The notes beneath the pieces were generated by a model. The model did no database searches, had not been told where the DNA came from, and worked only from the letters and a program-made list of their open reading frames with translations. From Paramoeba atlantica (taxonomy: Eukaryota; Discosea), in assembly GCA_977017575.1 (NCBI GenBank), contig CDRNVI010000053.1, positions 124,001-188,000 on the forward strand: 64,000 nt of DNA, in the 5' to 3' direction. Made by a program: the position numbers and the translations under genes. This document shows, piece after piece, positions 10,176 to 20,465 of the stretch (the first letter of the stretch is position 1; the number at the start of each line of letters is the position of its first letter).

Positions 10176-11439
10176 CGGCTTTCGTTTTCAAACAGAATCA
10201 CGCGCGTGTTTCTTCTCGAGAAGAAAGTTTAAACCAAAGTTTAAACCAATGTTTTGAAGAAGAAATAGAATTTGGGATACGGCTAAAAATTAGCTGTACT
10301 GTAAAAAGTCTTTTGTACTTCGTAATAATTGTAATACTGTGACACCCCTTTAATATGCACACGTTTTTGTGGTTCTTGCATATTAAAAAGAGGGGGTGCG
10401 TAGTAAAGGAGGTCCAAAAAAGTACACTTCCCTAGTGGTGAACGTATGTCGGACCTAGTGGACTAATTTTTACTAGAAATGGTGTTTCACATGAGAGGAA
10501 TGGCAGAAGAGCTAGGGCATCGTTCAAATATTTATGGTGTACAATGCACCTAAGTGGTACAATAACCCCTAGGTACAATAAACGCGATGGAAGTTCTCAA
10601 CGTAGAAGGTACAACTGTTGCGCGTTTCGCGTTAAAAACGACCTCCTCTTTTAGCGAATAATATTTAATTTTTGGGTGTAAGTAGGGTCATTTTTTAGCC
10701 TATGTCCGGAAATTTTGTTAATGAATCTCTCGCTGATCCGGCAGCCATGGCTTCCATGTTCTAATTCCACACCTTCATATTTTGTTAAGAGTTTGCTGTT
10801 CTGCGATTTACAGGTAGCGCCAACGTACATCACCCTGCAATCAACGTCTTCCATTGCTCGCATGACAAAGCGGTTTCTTAATCCGTCTATAACCCCCCAC
10901 GAAAAATCACCCCCCCCCCTTTCCGAAATCTACAGGACCCCCCTGTATATAAAAGATATTGGAGGAGATACGGTGAGTATTTACTACTGTAACTTGCTTA
11001 CTAAGGTTAATTCGGCGAGCGTAAAATGGGTATAAAATGGGTATGAAAACGATGTTTTCAAAAATTTAAAAGCATAGATCTTTTTCATTAAAGAATCTCA
11101 GCAGTGCATCAAAAAAGAAAAAAAAACGAGTACAGTATGCAGGTTTTAAGACCTGTTTACTAAAATCGTGGCTCGGAACGCGGCTCGAAAGTGTGCGAGC
11201 TTGGAACAAAAAATCACGAAGCTGATTGATTCTTATCCCGGAATTCATAAACTACAACTTTTTAAAAGATTTGGGATTTTTTTCAGCTCCTAAACTAAAT
11301 TTCAGAACTCCGTTTTTTCTCAAAACGCGTTTCAACGTGGCCAACCTGCCACCTTTTCGCGAAAAGTAGTGACAGATAACTAGTACAGTATAAGCTTTCA
11401 GAGTTAAAATGGGTTACGATGGGTTCCTTGGGGAAAACA
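10176..11439. other. Intergenic with small repeat remnants
   Basis: No supported gene. It contains a C-tract hairpin (10341-10398, separate entry) and a degraded copy of the palindromic MITE (about 10589-10655). Short open frames on both strands, including one on the minus strand at 10651-10863, resemble nothing I recognise. Confidence 0.45.
10341..10398. repeat. Short hairpin element with TACTGTGAC end
   Basis: CACCCCTTTAATATGCA pairs with the later TGCATATTAAAAAGAGGGGGTG, leaving a small loop that is itself weakly paired. The same outer sequence, TACTGTGAC then a C-tract then TTTAAT, occurs near 53004-53023 and, inverted, at 55334-55355. This looks like a family of tiny foldback elements. 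Confidence 0.6.
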
Positions 11440-11610
11440 TCGTTTTCTAATACCCTTTTTACGGCGGATTTCCTGAGGACCATCCCCTTCGAGCACAAGG
11501 CCGAGGACATGCATGCCAAGAGCGCCCTGCAAGGCCTACCTCCAGGCTTGTTAGCCAAGGAGTTAAGACACAACCTGTGCGAGACGGCAGTGGGGAAGAA
11601 AAGGAAGTTA
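11440..11610 (+). pseudogene. LINE fragment (region after the reverse transcriptase)
   Basis: The frame containing FTADFLRTIPFEHKAEDM closely matches the stretch FTADFLGTTPFEHKAEGM within the larger LINE remnant at 50917-52680, and the similarity continues through an LQGL block to a CE.A.GK block. Nothing from the polymerase core is present here. It is a short dead fragment between Miro and the BRCT gene. Confidence 0.75.
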
Positions 11611-11727
11611 ACATTGTTCTTTGACGCTTTGTTCGCATATTAAAATTTACATTCGTATGCTTACATACGAGAGTTACATGTATTTCTGATTTTTCCTAGT
11701 GTCTTAGTGGGCAAGTCATAAAAATTC

Positions 11728-12579
11728 ATGAATCAGGACATGCGGATAGCGGTGCCAGGTGATCCTATGAAATGGGGACCAAGTGGTGGGGGCAATCGCG
11801 AGCGACCGGCTCCTCTGGAAACCTCCTTCATGGCTCGCTCAAAACTGTACTACAGGTCTAAGGCATCTGATGAATATGGTTTTACAGTTACCTCGGTGCC
11901 TTGTAAGGAGGCTAGTGATTTTCCGAAGAAAGGAACAATCTCATACCAGACTGTTCGAATACGGAACCCCGTTTTCAAGGATCTACGAGGACGAATCAGC
12001 GAGAACACCGTAGCATCTAACGAGCTATTCAAAATCAATAATGCGTTTGATTTGAATCAAGAGTCATCAGTGTACTTTAGAAGTCCGAGTCGTCTTCCTC
12101 TGTTACCAAAAAAGAGAGCGTTCAAGTCGACAGAGTGCTTCGTAGACAGTCCACAAAAAAAGAAAACAACGACTTTCGACCCGCCTAACAGAATAAATTT
12201 CGCCCACATATGTCTTTTCGCGGGACTAAAGTTCTATTTAGCCACTGCAGCACATCAAACAGGCATCTCGATGTATCATCTAGCGAAAATTATTACAACG
12301 GCTGGCGGGAGCGTTACACAATTCCTTGGTTCAACTACTCGCATTACACACTACGTAACAAGCAACTATGTACGAAACAAACGTTCAGCCCTTCACAACC
12401 CAGTAGAGAAGCAAGAGGTCATGCTCTACTTAGCACCTCAACCTGCTACCAATCGCGTATTCAAAGGCCGTAATAATGCTGCTTGTAGGTGTACTCGAGC
12501 ATATTATATTCTGCCACAATGGGTGATAGATAGCGTGTTATCTGGCATTCGACTCCCTGAATCAGATTACACACCGTAA
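11728..12579 (+). CDS. BRCT-domain protein, possibly REV1-like N-terminal part
   Basis: The C-terminal half (about residues 165-283) reads as one BRCT domain. It begins with LFAGLKFYL, has AKIITTAGGSVTQFL, then the characteristic TRITHYVTSNY, and closes with LPQWVIDSVLSGIRLP, including the invariant Trp. BRCT domains bind phosphopeptides or DNA ends in DNA-damage responses. The spacing and the LP..Y end are like the single BRCT of REV1, but no polymerase domain follows in any frame, so REV1 identity is only a suggestion. An insertion of about 30 residues sits before the last helix. The N-terminal half is basic and low in motifs, with lysine-rich runs that could act in nuclear import. The ATG is the first in frame. 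The stop is TAA. Confidence 0.7.
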   Translation: MNQDMRIAVPGDPMKWGPSGGGNRERPAPLETSFMARSKLYYRSKASDEYGFTVTSVPCKEASDFPKKGTISYQTVRIRNPVFKDLRGRISENTVASNELFKINNAFDLNQESSVYFRSPSRLPLLPKKRAFKSTECFVDSPQKKKTTTFDPPNRINFAHICLFAGLKFYLATAAHQTGISMYHLAKIITTAGGSVTQFLGSTTRITHYVTSNYVRNKRSALHNPVEKQEVMLYLAPQPATNRVFKGRNNAACRCTRAYYILPQWVIDSVLSGIRLPESDYTP

Positions 12580-13013
12580 TCACGGTTTAATAGTTGTGTC
12601 ATAGAAGTGCAAATATTTTTTTAAATACCGTTTCAGTTACGATTCCTGTACGGCAGCCTACACTATCTGGGCGTGGCGTTTCTGAGTGACCACTCCTATG
12701 ACCATCACAAGTTTTTTTCATAATTTTTTAGCACCCTACTTAGAAAGTTTAGAGTCTCGGGACCAGGCACATCGTGCATTTATGTGCATATCATACATTT
12801 GCATGACTGCACATTATCGTCCGAATGGTCTTACGATATACAATCAGATGTACAATCAGGAAGTGCAACGAACTTGATCCTCTGAACATATTGTTATTGC
12901 TAGAAAACCTTTTTATTTGCCCGTTTGTAATGAACTACACTTCACACCGGCGTTTAGGAATTTTCATTTATAATTTTTTATTATTATTGTCGCTTATTCG
13001 CAAGTATTACCTA
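12580..13013. other. Intergenic, nothing recognised
   Basis: Spacer between the BRCT gene and APC11. The APC11 frame stays open upstream to 12825, with an in-frame ATG at 12930, but the extra residues are hydrophobic and unlike any APC11. Confidence 0.45.
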
Positions 13014-13304
13014 ATGCGAAAGGAACGTGGTAATGCAACAAATAGGACGTCGGCACGCATTTGCAGCATCAAACTACGAGCTTCATGGCATTGGAAACTA
13101 GAATATCACGATGACAAAGACTGCGGTATATGCCGATCTTTGTTAGACGAGTTCTGCGGCACTTGCAGGACACCAGGAGACGACTGTCCAGTTGTCATCG
13201 GCTTATGTAAACATGCCTTTCACAAACATTGTATAGAAACTTGGTGTTTGAACGAAGAAAAATGCCCTTTGTGTCGCCTATCTTGGAGAGTATTGTATTC
13301 ATAA
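13014..13304 (+). CDS. APC11: APC11, RING-H2 subunit of the anaphase-promoting complex
   Basis: APC11 is the RING subunit that recruits the E2 enzyme to the anaphase-promoting complex, the ubiquitin ligase that drives cell-cycle exit. The RING-H2 ligands are visible in order: CGIC, CGTC, CPVVIGLCKHAFH, HC and CPLC. The insert between the second and third ligand pairs reads RTPGDDCPVV, nearly the same as the APC11 family sequence and unlike RBX1. It is preceded by an SIKLRASWHW segment matching the family beta strand that packs on the cullin-like APC2. The start at 13014 gives 96 residues, close to the usual 84-95. An in-frame ATG at 12930 would add 28 hydrophobic residues. A possible AATAAA signal lies at 13350-13355. 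The stop is TAA. Confidence 0.88.
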   Translation: MRKERGNATNRTSARICSIKLRASWHWKLEYHDDKDCGICRSLLDEFCGTCRTPGDDCPVVIGLCKHAFHKHCIETWCLNEEKCPLCRLSWRVLYS

Positions 13305-14429
13305 CGTGATTCTCAGCGACAGTTTCGCAAAATATTTCGCTATGGACTCAATAAAGTTTTAACCTCGGGAAATGGGCTAATGTTTCTGCTTTTCATTTTC
13401 GTATTTCTTCGAAAAAAGCATTCCCGTAATTTATTTATGATTCATGCAGGGCAGAACCTGCAGTGTGTCGGGCATTGCGCGCATACAACGTGCTGCCCTA
13501 TAAAATTCGTCAAGCGGAAGGCTGTGCATCGGGCCAGGAAGTTTCTTCTCTGTTATGCCATATCAGGTAGCTGCCTTGAATAGTCTCGCGGATCATTTTG
13601 TGCATCGTGGATTTCGCTAGTGGCGTGTTGTTGTCGAAGAGGACCCCAATAGTGCTCGCCGTGGCATTAGGCATACCGCGTGCTCCGATTTCAAATACAT
13701 ACGAGCGCATAGCATGGGACATTTTGGCCCCTTCGCTTATGAATTAGTTGGTCATATTTGTGGCGCTTTCGCTGATTCGCTTGGAAGAAGTTCTCTTCCC
13801 AGGGCACTGTTAATTCAATTATATACTATACTATGTACTCGCATCCGTTTCTCAGGCGGACCCATCCGTCGGGGCGGAGGAGGGAATCATCGTTGGCAAT
13901 CCACGAGGGGGGGTTACCCATGCCTGGAAGGTCGAAGTGACATCTTTCCGTCAGGTAGGACTTCTGCACTTCCTCTGCTAAGGCTTGAAGTGCCATGTTA
14001 TGTCTCATGGTGTATCTGCCCTGTTCAAGGGAAATAAAGGGGGGTGCTTTATTCGTGTCGAGGGGTTTATACTGTATGTATGGCTTTGCATCAACTATGA
14101 ATAAACCTAGGGACACGAGTAAGTCACCCCCCCTTACTTTTTGCATGAAGGGGCCTAGGGAGGTTATGATACCACTTTTTCGTTCAGAATTTCGGGATCT
14201 ACACGTTCCCGCTATTTTTAGCTGCTTTTAAAAAAATGAAAAAAAGTTCCTTTTTTTTTTAAAAAAAATTGACAAGAATTTTTTTTCATGGTGAAATCCA
14301 GGTACCGTCTTCCAAAAGGGGGATAATAATGTTTATCTGATGAGAAGATATTTAATACGAATGATACACATCAAAAGATGTGAGTTGCCCCAGGAGAAAA
14401 GGCCGTCCCCACGCAGGGCGCCCAAATGT
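13305..14429. other. Intergenic with a hairpin repeat
   Basis: No supported gene. Open frames on both strands between 13510 and 14146 resemble no family I know; one may be a decayed transposon gene. A hairpin repeat is at 14033-14136 (separate entry). Confidence 0.4.
14033..14136. repeat. Hairpin element with GGGGGGTG arms
   Basis: The left arm (GGGGGGTG, then TTATTCGTGTC) pairs with a right arm (GACACGAGTAAG, then TCACCCCCCC), and the inner GGTTTAT / ATAAACC also pair. A third occurrence of the arm, GGGGGGTGACTTATCGTGTC, lies at about 15736-15756, so this is a dispersed family. Confidence 0.6.
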
Positions 14430-14870
14430 CACGTGTAAGGTGCCATTGGAGTTGGATGGTGTTACCTTGTGGTGCTACTATCCAACATTTCAATCACAAG
14501 TGAAACTTGTGTAGAAATTTTAAGTAATGCTCCCTTTCCCCTCAAATTTATTTTTCAGCAAGATGGGACGGGTTCACGCACGACGAAAAGTACGAAAACC
14601 TATTTCTTTACTTCAAAAATTAAATACACACCAAATTGGCCGGCAGGTTCTCCTGACCGTAACCCTATTGAGAACGTGTGGGAAATGATTCAGCAACGCG
14701 TAAATGAAATGAATCCGTCTTGTACTACACCTTGTACGCCTTGTACCTCTCTAATTAAGTGCGTAAAAAAGCTTTTAATAATATTCTTGAATTTGAGCTT
14801 GACCGTACTGTTTTAAGTTTCGACGGATGCCTGAAACTATGCAAAAACAAATGGTGGCTAAAAAGTAAAA
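14430..14870 (+). pseudogene. Tc1/mariner transposase C-terminal fragment
   Basis: The frame shows FIFQQDGTGSRT, which corresponds to the second catalytic Asp region (QQDGAPAH in Tc1 proteins). It continues with NWPAGSPDRNPIENVWEMIQQRV, carrying the third catalytic acid. The typical C-terminal end (FRRMPETMQKQMVAKK, then TAA near 14867) is in another frame after about 14812, so there is a frameshift. The first catalytic Asp and the DNA-binding part are missing. It belongs to a different Tc1 lineage from the element at 41968-43501. Confidence 0.8.
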
Positions 14871-15204
14871 AAGGAGTAAGGGTACATACCACTTATATTG
14901 CACCCACTTTCAAAATAATGATATGAATGCACTGAAATGTTTTCTTCCGCAGCGTAACTTCACACACTTTATCTCACTTCCTCCTTCCGCCTACTTTACG
15001 TCAAAATTGCAGTATGCTTAAAGTTGGCCACTTTACACGTCAAATGCCCATGCGCAGATAAAATGCTTGTAGGCAGATAAACTGCCAATGGACAGATAAA
15101 ATGCCACAAAAAAAAGCTTGGCGTTAATACCAGTGGCGGGGAAGACCGCTAGGAGGTCCCACGTTGGACCATGTTGCCCCATGTTAGGGCTGTGGGAAAT
15201 ATTG

Positions 15205-16350
15205 AGAAGACTCCTAGATTACCTGTCTGGAGGTAAGGCCTAACTTTGAGCGTAGCCCACGTCTGTGAGCAAAGCCCAACTGTGGGCGTAGCCCTGGGAC
15301 AGAATTATATTTTAGCTCCCCTGCACACAGAAGCGAGCGGGGGAGCGTACTAGGAATCAACGTTTGTCCCTTCCGCAGGATTGTGTACTTGTTTTCCTAT
15401 GTTGTGTGACCGGGCGTGTGATCCAGTAGCTTTTTAGGCTATGCTGTCCATTTCAACTCTGTGGCACAGTTTGACCCAAAAAATAGAAAAGTGGGTGCAA
15501 TATAAGTGGGCATTACCCTTTTTGGGTACAGACTGCCAATGGACAGATAAAATGCCACACAAAATAGAAAAGTGGGTGCAATATACATGTAAATGGGCAT
15601 TACCCAGGAGTAACACTAAATTCATATTTTATTGGTTCCCAGTTATTCTCTATATGATATGCGCAAACAAGCGTCACCGAGATCTGCAAAATGCAACAAA
15701 AATTAGCCCAAACGAAGACTTTACACAAACTTTAGAGGGGGGTGACTTATCGTGTCCCTAAGTTTATAGCTATTTCCCGCTCTCGACGGTCCTCTGTCAT
15801 AGAGGGTCTATGGATCTTCCGAACCATAGACTATGGTTCGGAGAATCGCGGGATCGACATACACTGCGAGAACGCGTAGTGATACTCGGTGAGCACTCGT
15901 GGTGCATCACACAACCCGTGAGGATCACACACCGGGAGCAGTGAGCTGCCCGGGGCCCGGATGTTAGGGCCGCTTCACAAACTTACGCGGGATCAGCATT
16001 AGCTGGATGCGCAGTGCGGTGTGTTCAGACGGTGGAAGTCAAGGACTTTTGCATAAGTAAAGGACTATTGCATAAGTAAAGGACTCGCGCGACCCCCGCT
16101 AAATAGGGGCAGAAGGTGGTAGTTGTGGGGTATGGAGGCCTCTCGCAACTCTGGGGCCTCACCGGGTGCAAGACAGAAGTGCAAAGGCTTTAATTTCAGT
16201 GGTTCCTGGCTGGAGCGTGCGGGTCGCTACAAAATATAATTCTCTCCCAGGGCTACGCTCACAGTTGGGCATTGCTCGCAACCTGGCGCTTTTGCCTCCA
16301 GACGTGGGCTTCACTCACTGTTGGGCCTTGCCTCCAGACACCTAAACTAG
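15205..16350. repeat. Inverted-repeat region with CTGTCTGGAGG / CCTCCAGACA ends
   Basis: Sequence at 15205-15305 (ACCTGTCTGGAGG, GCGTAGCCC, GGGACAGAATTA) recurs inverted at 16230-16350. Between them lie a partial 78-bp tandem duplication (about 15477-15600), a copy of the GGGGGGTG hairpin arm, and repeats of TAAAGGACTTTTGCATAAG-type sequence. The same end sequence occurs in the spacer of the foldback element at 44076-44439. No ORF is recognised inside, so it looks non-autonomous. Confidence 0.55.
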
Positions 16351-16772
16351 GTGTCGCTGTCCTGGGATAAGGACCTGCAAGTAAAGGACTTTTGCATAAG
16401 TAAAGGACTTTTGTGGAACACCTAACCATTTTTTTAAATTTTCATTTTTTATGTTACAAGCCCCGCACCTGAGGTCACTCGTGAGGGGATATAATGGCAG
16501 TGAAGTATAGAAAGTGTGATTCAGCGGCATACATTGCCAAGAATTTCCATTTTGGTATAAGGGGTTACCCCGCTAAAACGACCGAAAAAGGCGCAAAAAT
16601 ACAATTTCCCCCGAAAAACACCAGAAATCGTCGTTTTTTGGTGTTTTTGAAGGACCACCCTTTATACTGAAACGGTTGTTTCGAGGTTAAGTTTGTACAT
16701 AGGACCATATGTAGCCGTTATCTATCCTTCGTGTACATGGTCTTCAACTTGCCTTGCAGTACAACGGCAATA

Positions 16773-16886
16773 CAGGGGGGGCACGAAAAATGTTACACCT
16801 GCCAATTTTGGCCTATACGGCCGTTTTAGCAAATTTTTGTTGCATTTTGCGGATCTCAGTGTTAATATCGTGTTGAAACCATTCTG
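16773..16886 (+). repeat. Solo terminal repeat of the Tc1/mariner element
   Basis: It starts with CAGGGGGGGCACGAAAA after a TA and matches the 110-bp end of the element at 41968-43501, including TGCATTTTGCGGATCTCAG and ATATCGTGTTGAAACC. No partner end is present nearby, so it is a solo or truncated copy. Confidence 0.75.
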
Positions 16887-17109
16887 AATGAATCTAACAA
16901 TCCATGAATTTCATGCACATCAAACAATTTGTTTCATGACACTTTAGAGTATCTATTGAAAGTTCCCGTGTAATGAATTCAGATTTCAAGACAACCGGAA
17001 GTTTTTCATTAACATGAAGTTCCTTCATCAAAACAAAATTAATGTGCTTGCATCTGTTCCCTCTACGGTCGTCTGGACACGTACATTGAGTTCCCCCAGT
17101 GCCAATATA

Positions 17110-17926
17110 CAGTGGTGATCAGCGTCTTTTACCCCTCCCCCCTACAAGTCTTGTATTTTGCCCGATTTTGGAAATATTTCGTATACCACCGTTTTTCGAC
17201 CCAATCGTTCCGAATCCGAGGTCCGTTTCACTCGAGCGACCCCCTACCCCCCTTATCCAGGTAGGGGCCAAAATGTAGGTCAACCCGATTTTCGAGGCAA
17301 ATTTTCGGATAATTTTTGTAAAATAGTGACTTGAAATCCAGATAAGAAGCATGTAAGGAGGCAGAAAGCTCGTGATTCGTGCTCAGTTAAGTGTTTCTAT
17401 GCCTTCTCGCCCGCCAAAAATTCTTGGGATGGCTGTACAAAAGGTTTTCAGGCAATTCTGGTTCATCCCGAAAATTATTCAGGATAAAGGGGGGATTGTG
17501 AAAAAAATGGACAAAATATTAAGAAAAGTTTTTATATCGATAATGATAGCTCTTCTAATAGGTGACAAAAGCTGTGCACATCTCACGACGTACGTTTTGT
17601 GCAGGAAGACACGCGGGCCGAGATAGTTCCGTCGTGTAAAAGCGAAGAAGCACGGAAAATGACGCAAGTTAAGGGTGTTCTGTAAAAATCATGGCTTTTT
17701 GCACATTTTTTTGAGGTTTCAATATGAACCAGCTTTCAACGAGTGAAAAGGACCTCGGATTCGGAACGATTGGGTCGAAAAACGGTGGTATACCAAATAT
17801 CTCCAAAATCGGAGAAAATACAAGACCTGTAGGGGGGGTACATATCGTTGCCCACTACTGTGTACAAGAACCTAAAGGTCTATACAAGAGCTGTAGGGGG
17901 GGGGTAAAAGACGCTGATCACCACTG
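17110..17926. mobile_element. 817-bp non-autonomous DNA transposon with inverted ends
   Basis: The left end CAGTGGTGATCAGCGTCT and the right end (its reverse complement, finishing ..CACTG) are flanked by TA on both sides, consistent with a mariner-like TA target duplication. A longer second pair of inverted blocks lies inside: 17140-17240 against 17745-17850, sharing TTCCGAATCCGAGGTCC and the complement. No transposase is encoded, so it would depend on one elsewhere. Partial relatives are at 18295-18430 and 34423-34555. Confidence 0.7.
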
Positions 17927-18294
17927 TACACTGTAACGGCGATCTGTGGCTCGCAACGAGAAGCCAGCTACGGGTTTCATCAACGATTCGGCTTTTGGTG
18001 ATAAAAAAGGGACCGAATTCTGGCAATTTTAAACGACACTTGGTCGCGCCCTCAAGTTCTTTGAGACGAATTCGTTTCCGAAGTCGCTCTCCACAGTGAA
18101 AACAAGGAGTGTACGCCCCGAAGAATGATTTTTCATCCATAGAACAACATTTTCAGTAGTTTTCAGAATTGAAGTCACCAATATTATTCAGACTAATGGT
18201 GTGCCCCCTAGACAGCCCATATAGACGAAATCAATGCGGAAATGCAAAAGGAACGTACACGGCAAGTGCATCGAGCACCACCAGGGCCAACATA

Positions 18295-18430
18295 CAGTGG
18301 TGATCAGCGTCTCTTACCCCCCCCCCCTACAGATCTTGTATTTTGTTCGATTTTGGAAATATTTTGTATGGTACTGTTTTTCGACCCAATCGTTCCGAAT
18401 CCAAGGTCCTTTGGACCTTTGGACGACGAG
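18295..18430 (+). repeat. End fragment of the 817-bp element, upstream of POLE2
   Basis: It begins CAGTGGTGATCAGCG after a TA and continues with the C-tract, the CTTGTATTTTG block and the ACCCAATCGTTCCGAATCC block of the 17110 element. It stops about 110 bp before the POLE2 start codon and is followed by a C-rich run, so it forms much of that gene's upstream region. Confidence 0.7.
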
Positions 18431-18539
18431 GTACTGTGGACGCCCCCCCCTGCCCCCCCTGGCCCCCCTTGGCCCCCCTTGGACCCTCCATTTTTTCCAC
18501 CGCAACTTTAGTAATAGGAACTACTATTGAATTTCAAGA

Positions 18540-20465
18540 ATGAGCTCGAAAATGAATGTATCAAAGACGCGTGGCATTCGTCATTCTATACTGAGCTTCA
18601 GTAGAATGCACGGTGTGTATCTTCACCCCGCAGCCCTTAAAGTTTTAACGCAAGAGCTGTCGTCGGACACGTCAGAGATACAAAAGAAATATGACATAGA
18701 CAGAATGCTAGATGAGTTTTTTAAGCTATTTGCAGCTTCAAGGTCTTCAAGTAAAAGTTCGGCCGTTAAACAAGATGCTGATGGAAAAGTAGGAGCTGAA
18801 GCAGAGGAAAACACTATTACACTTGATTCATGCCGAACGATTTTAGAGAAAATGAAGAGTCTATCGAATAGCACCATGTCTTCCGAAGTTTTTCGAAGGG
18901 AAGACTTATATTTGCAAGGAACTGCAACAGATGTTTTAAGATGCATTCGCTATATCAATATTCTAGATTTGCCAAGATTACAATATCACGCTACACGGAG
19001 CCAGTGGGTAATTCATGAGGATATACAATGCGATGCAAACGAGGCCGACCTGAATAACGAACGTTTACAACTTATGCAAAATCGTTTCGAAATTGTGTTA
19101 CACAGGCTTAGGAGACATCCTTTGTTCGAAACTTTGCGTGGCCCTGGGGAGTCCTCTGTTGTGGCACGAATTGAAGAATCGACCCAATTAGAACGGGACC
19201 GATCGCTATTTACCGCATCAGATTTGGAAGGAATTCCATTATGTGAAGGACGTGACGGAAATACAGCCGAATTTTTTGTTTGTGGTATTCTTTCTAAACC
19301 GAATGAACAAAAATGGGTCCTTGAGGACGCGCGCAGCTCAGTGGAAATGGTGTTCAAAGATAACACCCAGCAAGGTTCAACCGCAGGATACATCCTGAAT
19401 GGAGCGGTGGCCATAGTGAAAGCACACTGGAATGGCGAAAAACTTATGACTTCCGCTGTTGGACTACCACCAGGAGAAACGAGAAGAACGTCGTTACGTT
19501 CCATTCCAAAATCGCTGGCAGTTTTAGGAAATGAAATATCAGACTCAAGATTTGATCTCACCAAGGACTGTACCAAAATTGTAGTGACGGAAATTTTCTC
19601 CAGGTGTGACATAGACGATATCAACCTATTTCTTTTGTCCGACATTTGCATCGATTTGAAGTCAACCCAAGGGGCCTTAACGAATTTCTTTGGGCATATA
19701 TCTCGGAACGAAAGAACTTCCACTAAACACGAAGGCTACGTGCCCCAGGCTCTCGTATTCGTCTTCTGTGGTCCTTTTTTCAGTGGTCTAGCGAATCTAA
19801 CACTTGGGGAAGCAAAAGGAGATTCTTCTGCAGAACAGCGAAAAGTGTACGAGAAAATGTTTTTTATTCTTTTCGATATTGTCAAAAAAGCATCTCCGAA
19901 CGTGGCGGAATTCTCTCAATTCTATTTTATTCCGGCACCTTCGGAAATAGTTTACAATACGTGTGGAACAGTCTTTCCTCAGATGTCCGTACCGCATTCC
20001 ATGATTCAAGCTATTAACGAGGCAACACGAGTACCTCGGATGCCAACGTCGAATCCTTCGCGTTTTAAATTGATAGATAAGGAAATTGTAATAATGAGAG
20101 ACAGTGTGTGGGAGAAAATGAACAGTGAAGCTTTGATCAGACCCAAAAGTGGGGATTATTCTAGTCACAAAATCGCCGCTCACGAACACGTCGTTAAAAC
20201 AGTAATTGATCTTTCCCATTTACACCCTTATCGCACCGCAGCGTACCCCACAATATGGAATTTGGATCATACACTGCGTCTGTTTCCTTTACCAAATGTA
20301 TTGATGCTATGCGATCACTCGTCCACGACTGATTGCTGGGAATGCATGTACCAAGAATGTTTAGCTTTAAATCCGGGGAGCTTTAAGTCGACATATAGTT
20401 TTCTGTCATATCATCCCTCCACTGGAAGGCATGCATTTAAGAAAGCGGATACAAGAAATATGTAA
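18540..20465 (+). CDS. POLE2: DNA polymerase epsilon subunit 2 (B subunit, DPB2)
   Basis: This is the essential non-catalytic B subunit that links polymerase epsilon to the CMG helicase during leading-strand synthesis. The N-terminal helical domain (about residues 12-60, HGVYLHPAALKVL) is followed by a linker, an OB-fold region near residues 225-310, and an inactive calcineurin-like phosphoesterase domain. Recognisable blocks are ALVFVFCGPFFSG near residue 405, FIPAPSEI and NPSRFKLIDKEIVIMRDSVWEKM. The end reads HVVKTVIDLSHLHPY, FPLPNVLMLCDH and LNPGSF, matching the end of POLE2. Length is 641 residues, against 527 in human and 689 in yeast. Metal ligands of active phosphoesterases are absent, as expected for B subunits. 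The ATG is the first in frame. The stop is TAA. Confidence 0.9.
   Translation: MSSKMNVSKTRGIRHSILSFSRMHGVYLHPAALKVLTQELSSDTSEIQKKYDIDRMLDEFFKLFAASRSSSKSSAVKQDADGKVGAEAEENTITLDSCRTILEKMKSLSNSTMSSEVFRREDLYLQGTATDVLRCIRYINILDLPRLQYHATRSQWVIHEDIQCDANEADLNNERLQLMQNRFEIVLHRLRRHPLFETLRGPGESSVVARIEESTQLERDRSLFTASDLEGIPLCEGRDGNTAEFFVCGILSKPNEQKWVLEDARSSVEMVFKDNTQQGSTAGYILNGAVAIVKAHWNGEKLMTSAVGLPPGETRRTSLRSIPKSLAVLGNEISDSRFDLTKDCTKIVVTEIFSRCDIDDINLFLLSDICIDLKSTQGALTNFFGHISRNERTSTKHEGYVPQALVFVFCGPFFSGLANLTLGEAKGDSSAEQRKVYEKMFFILFDIVKKASPNVAEFSQFYFIPAPSEIVYNTCGTVFPQMSVPHSMIQAINEATRVPRMPTSNPSRFKLIDKEIVIMRDSVWEKMNSEALIRPKSGDYSSHKIAAHEHVVKTVIDLSHLHPYRTAAYPTIWNLDHTLRLFPLPNVLMLCDHSSTTDCWECMYQECLALNPGSFKSTYSFLSYHPSTGRHAFKKADTRNM

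Noticed and set aside
10651-10863. Minus-strand frame with CRVMYVGATCKSQ as a transposase fragment
   Set aside because: No catalytic motif or family pattern could be identified.
12825-13013. N-terminal hydrophobic extension of APC11
   Set aside because: It lacks an ATG at its far end and does not match the family, whose conserved part begins just after 13014.
13510-14146. Overlapping open frames on both strands between APC11 and the Tc1 fragment
   Set aside because: No domain or motif is visible, and part of the region is a hairpin repeat.
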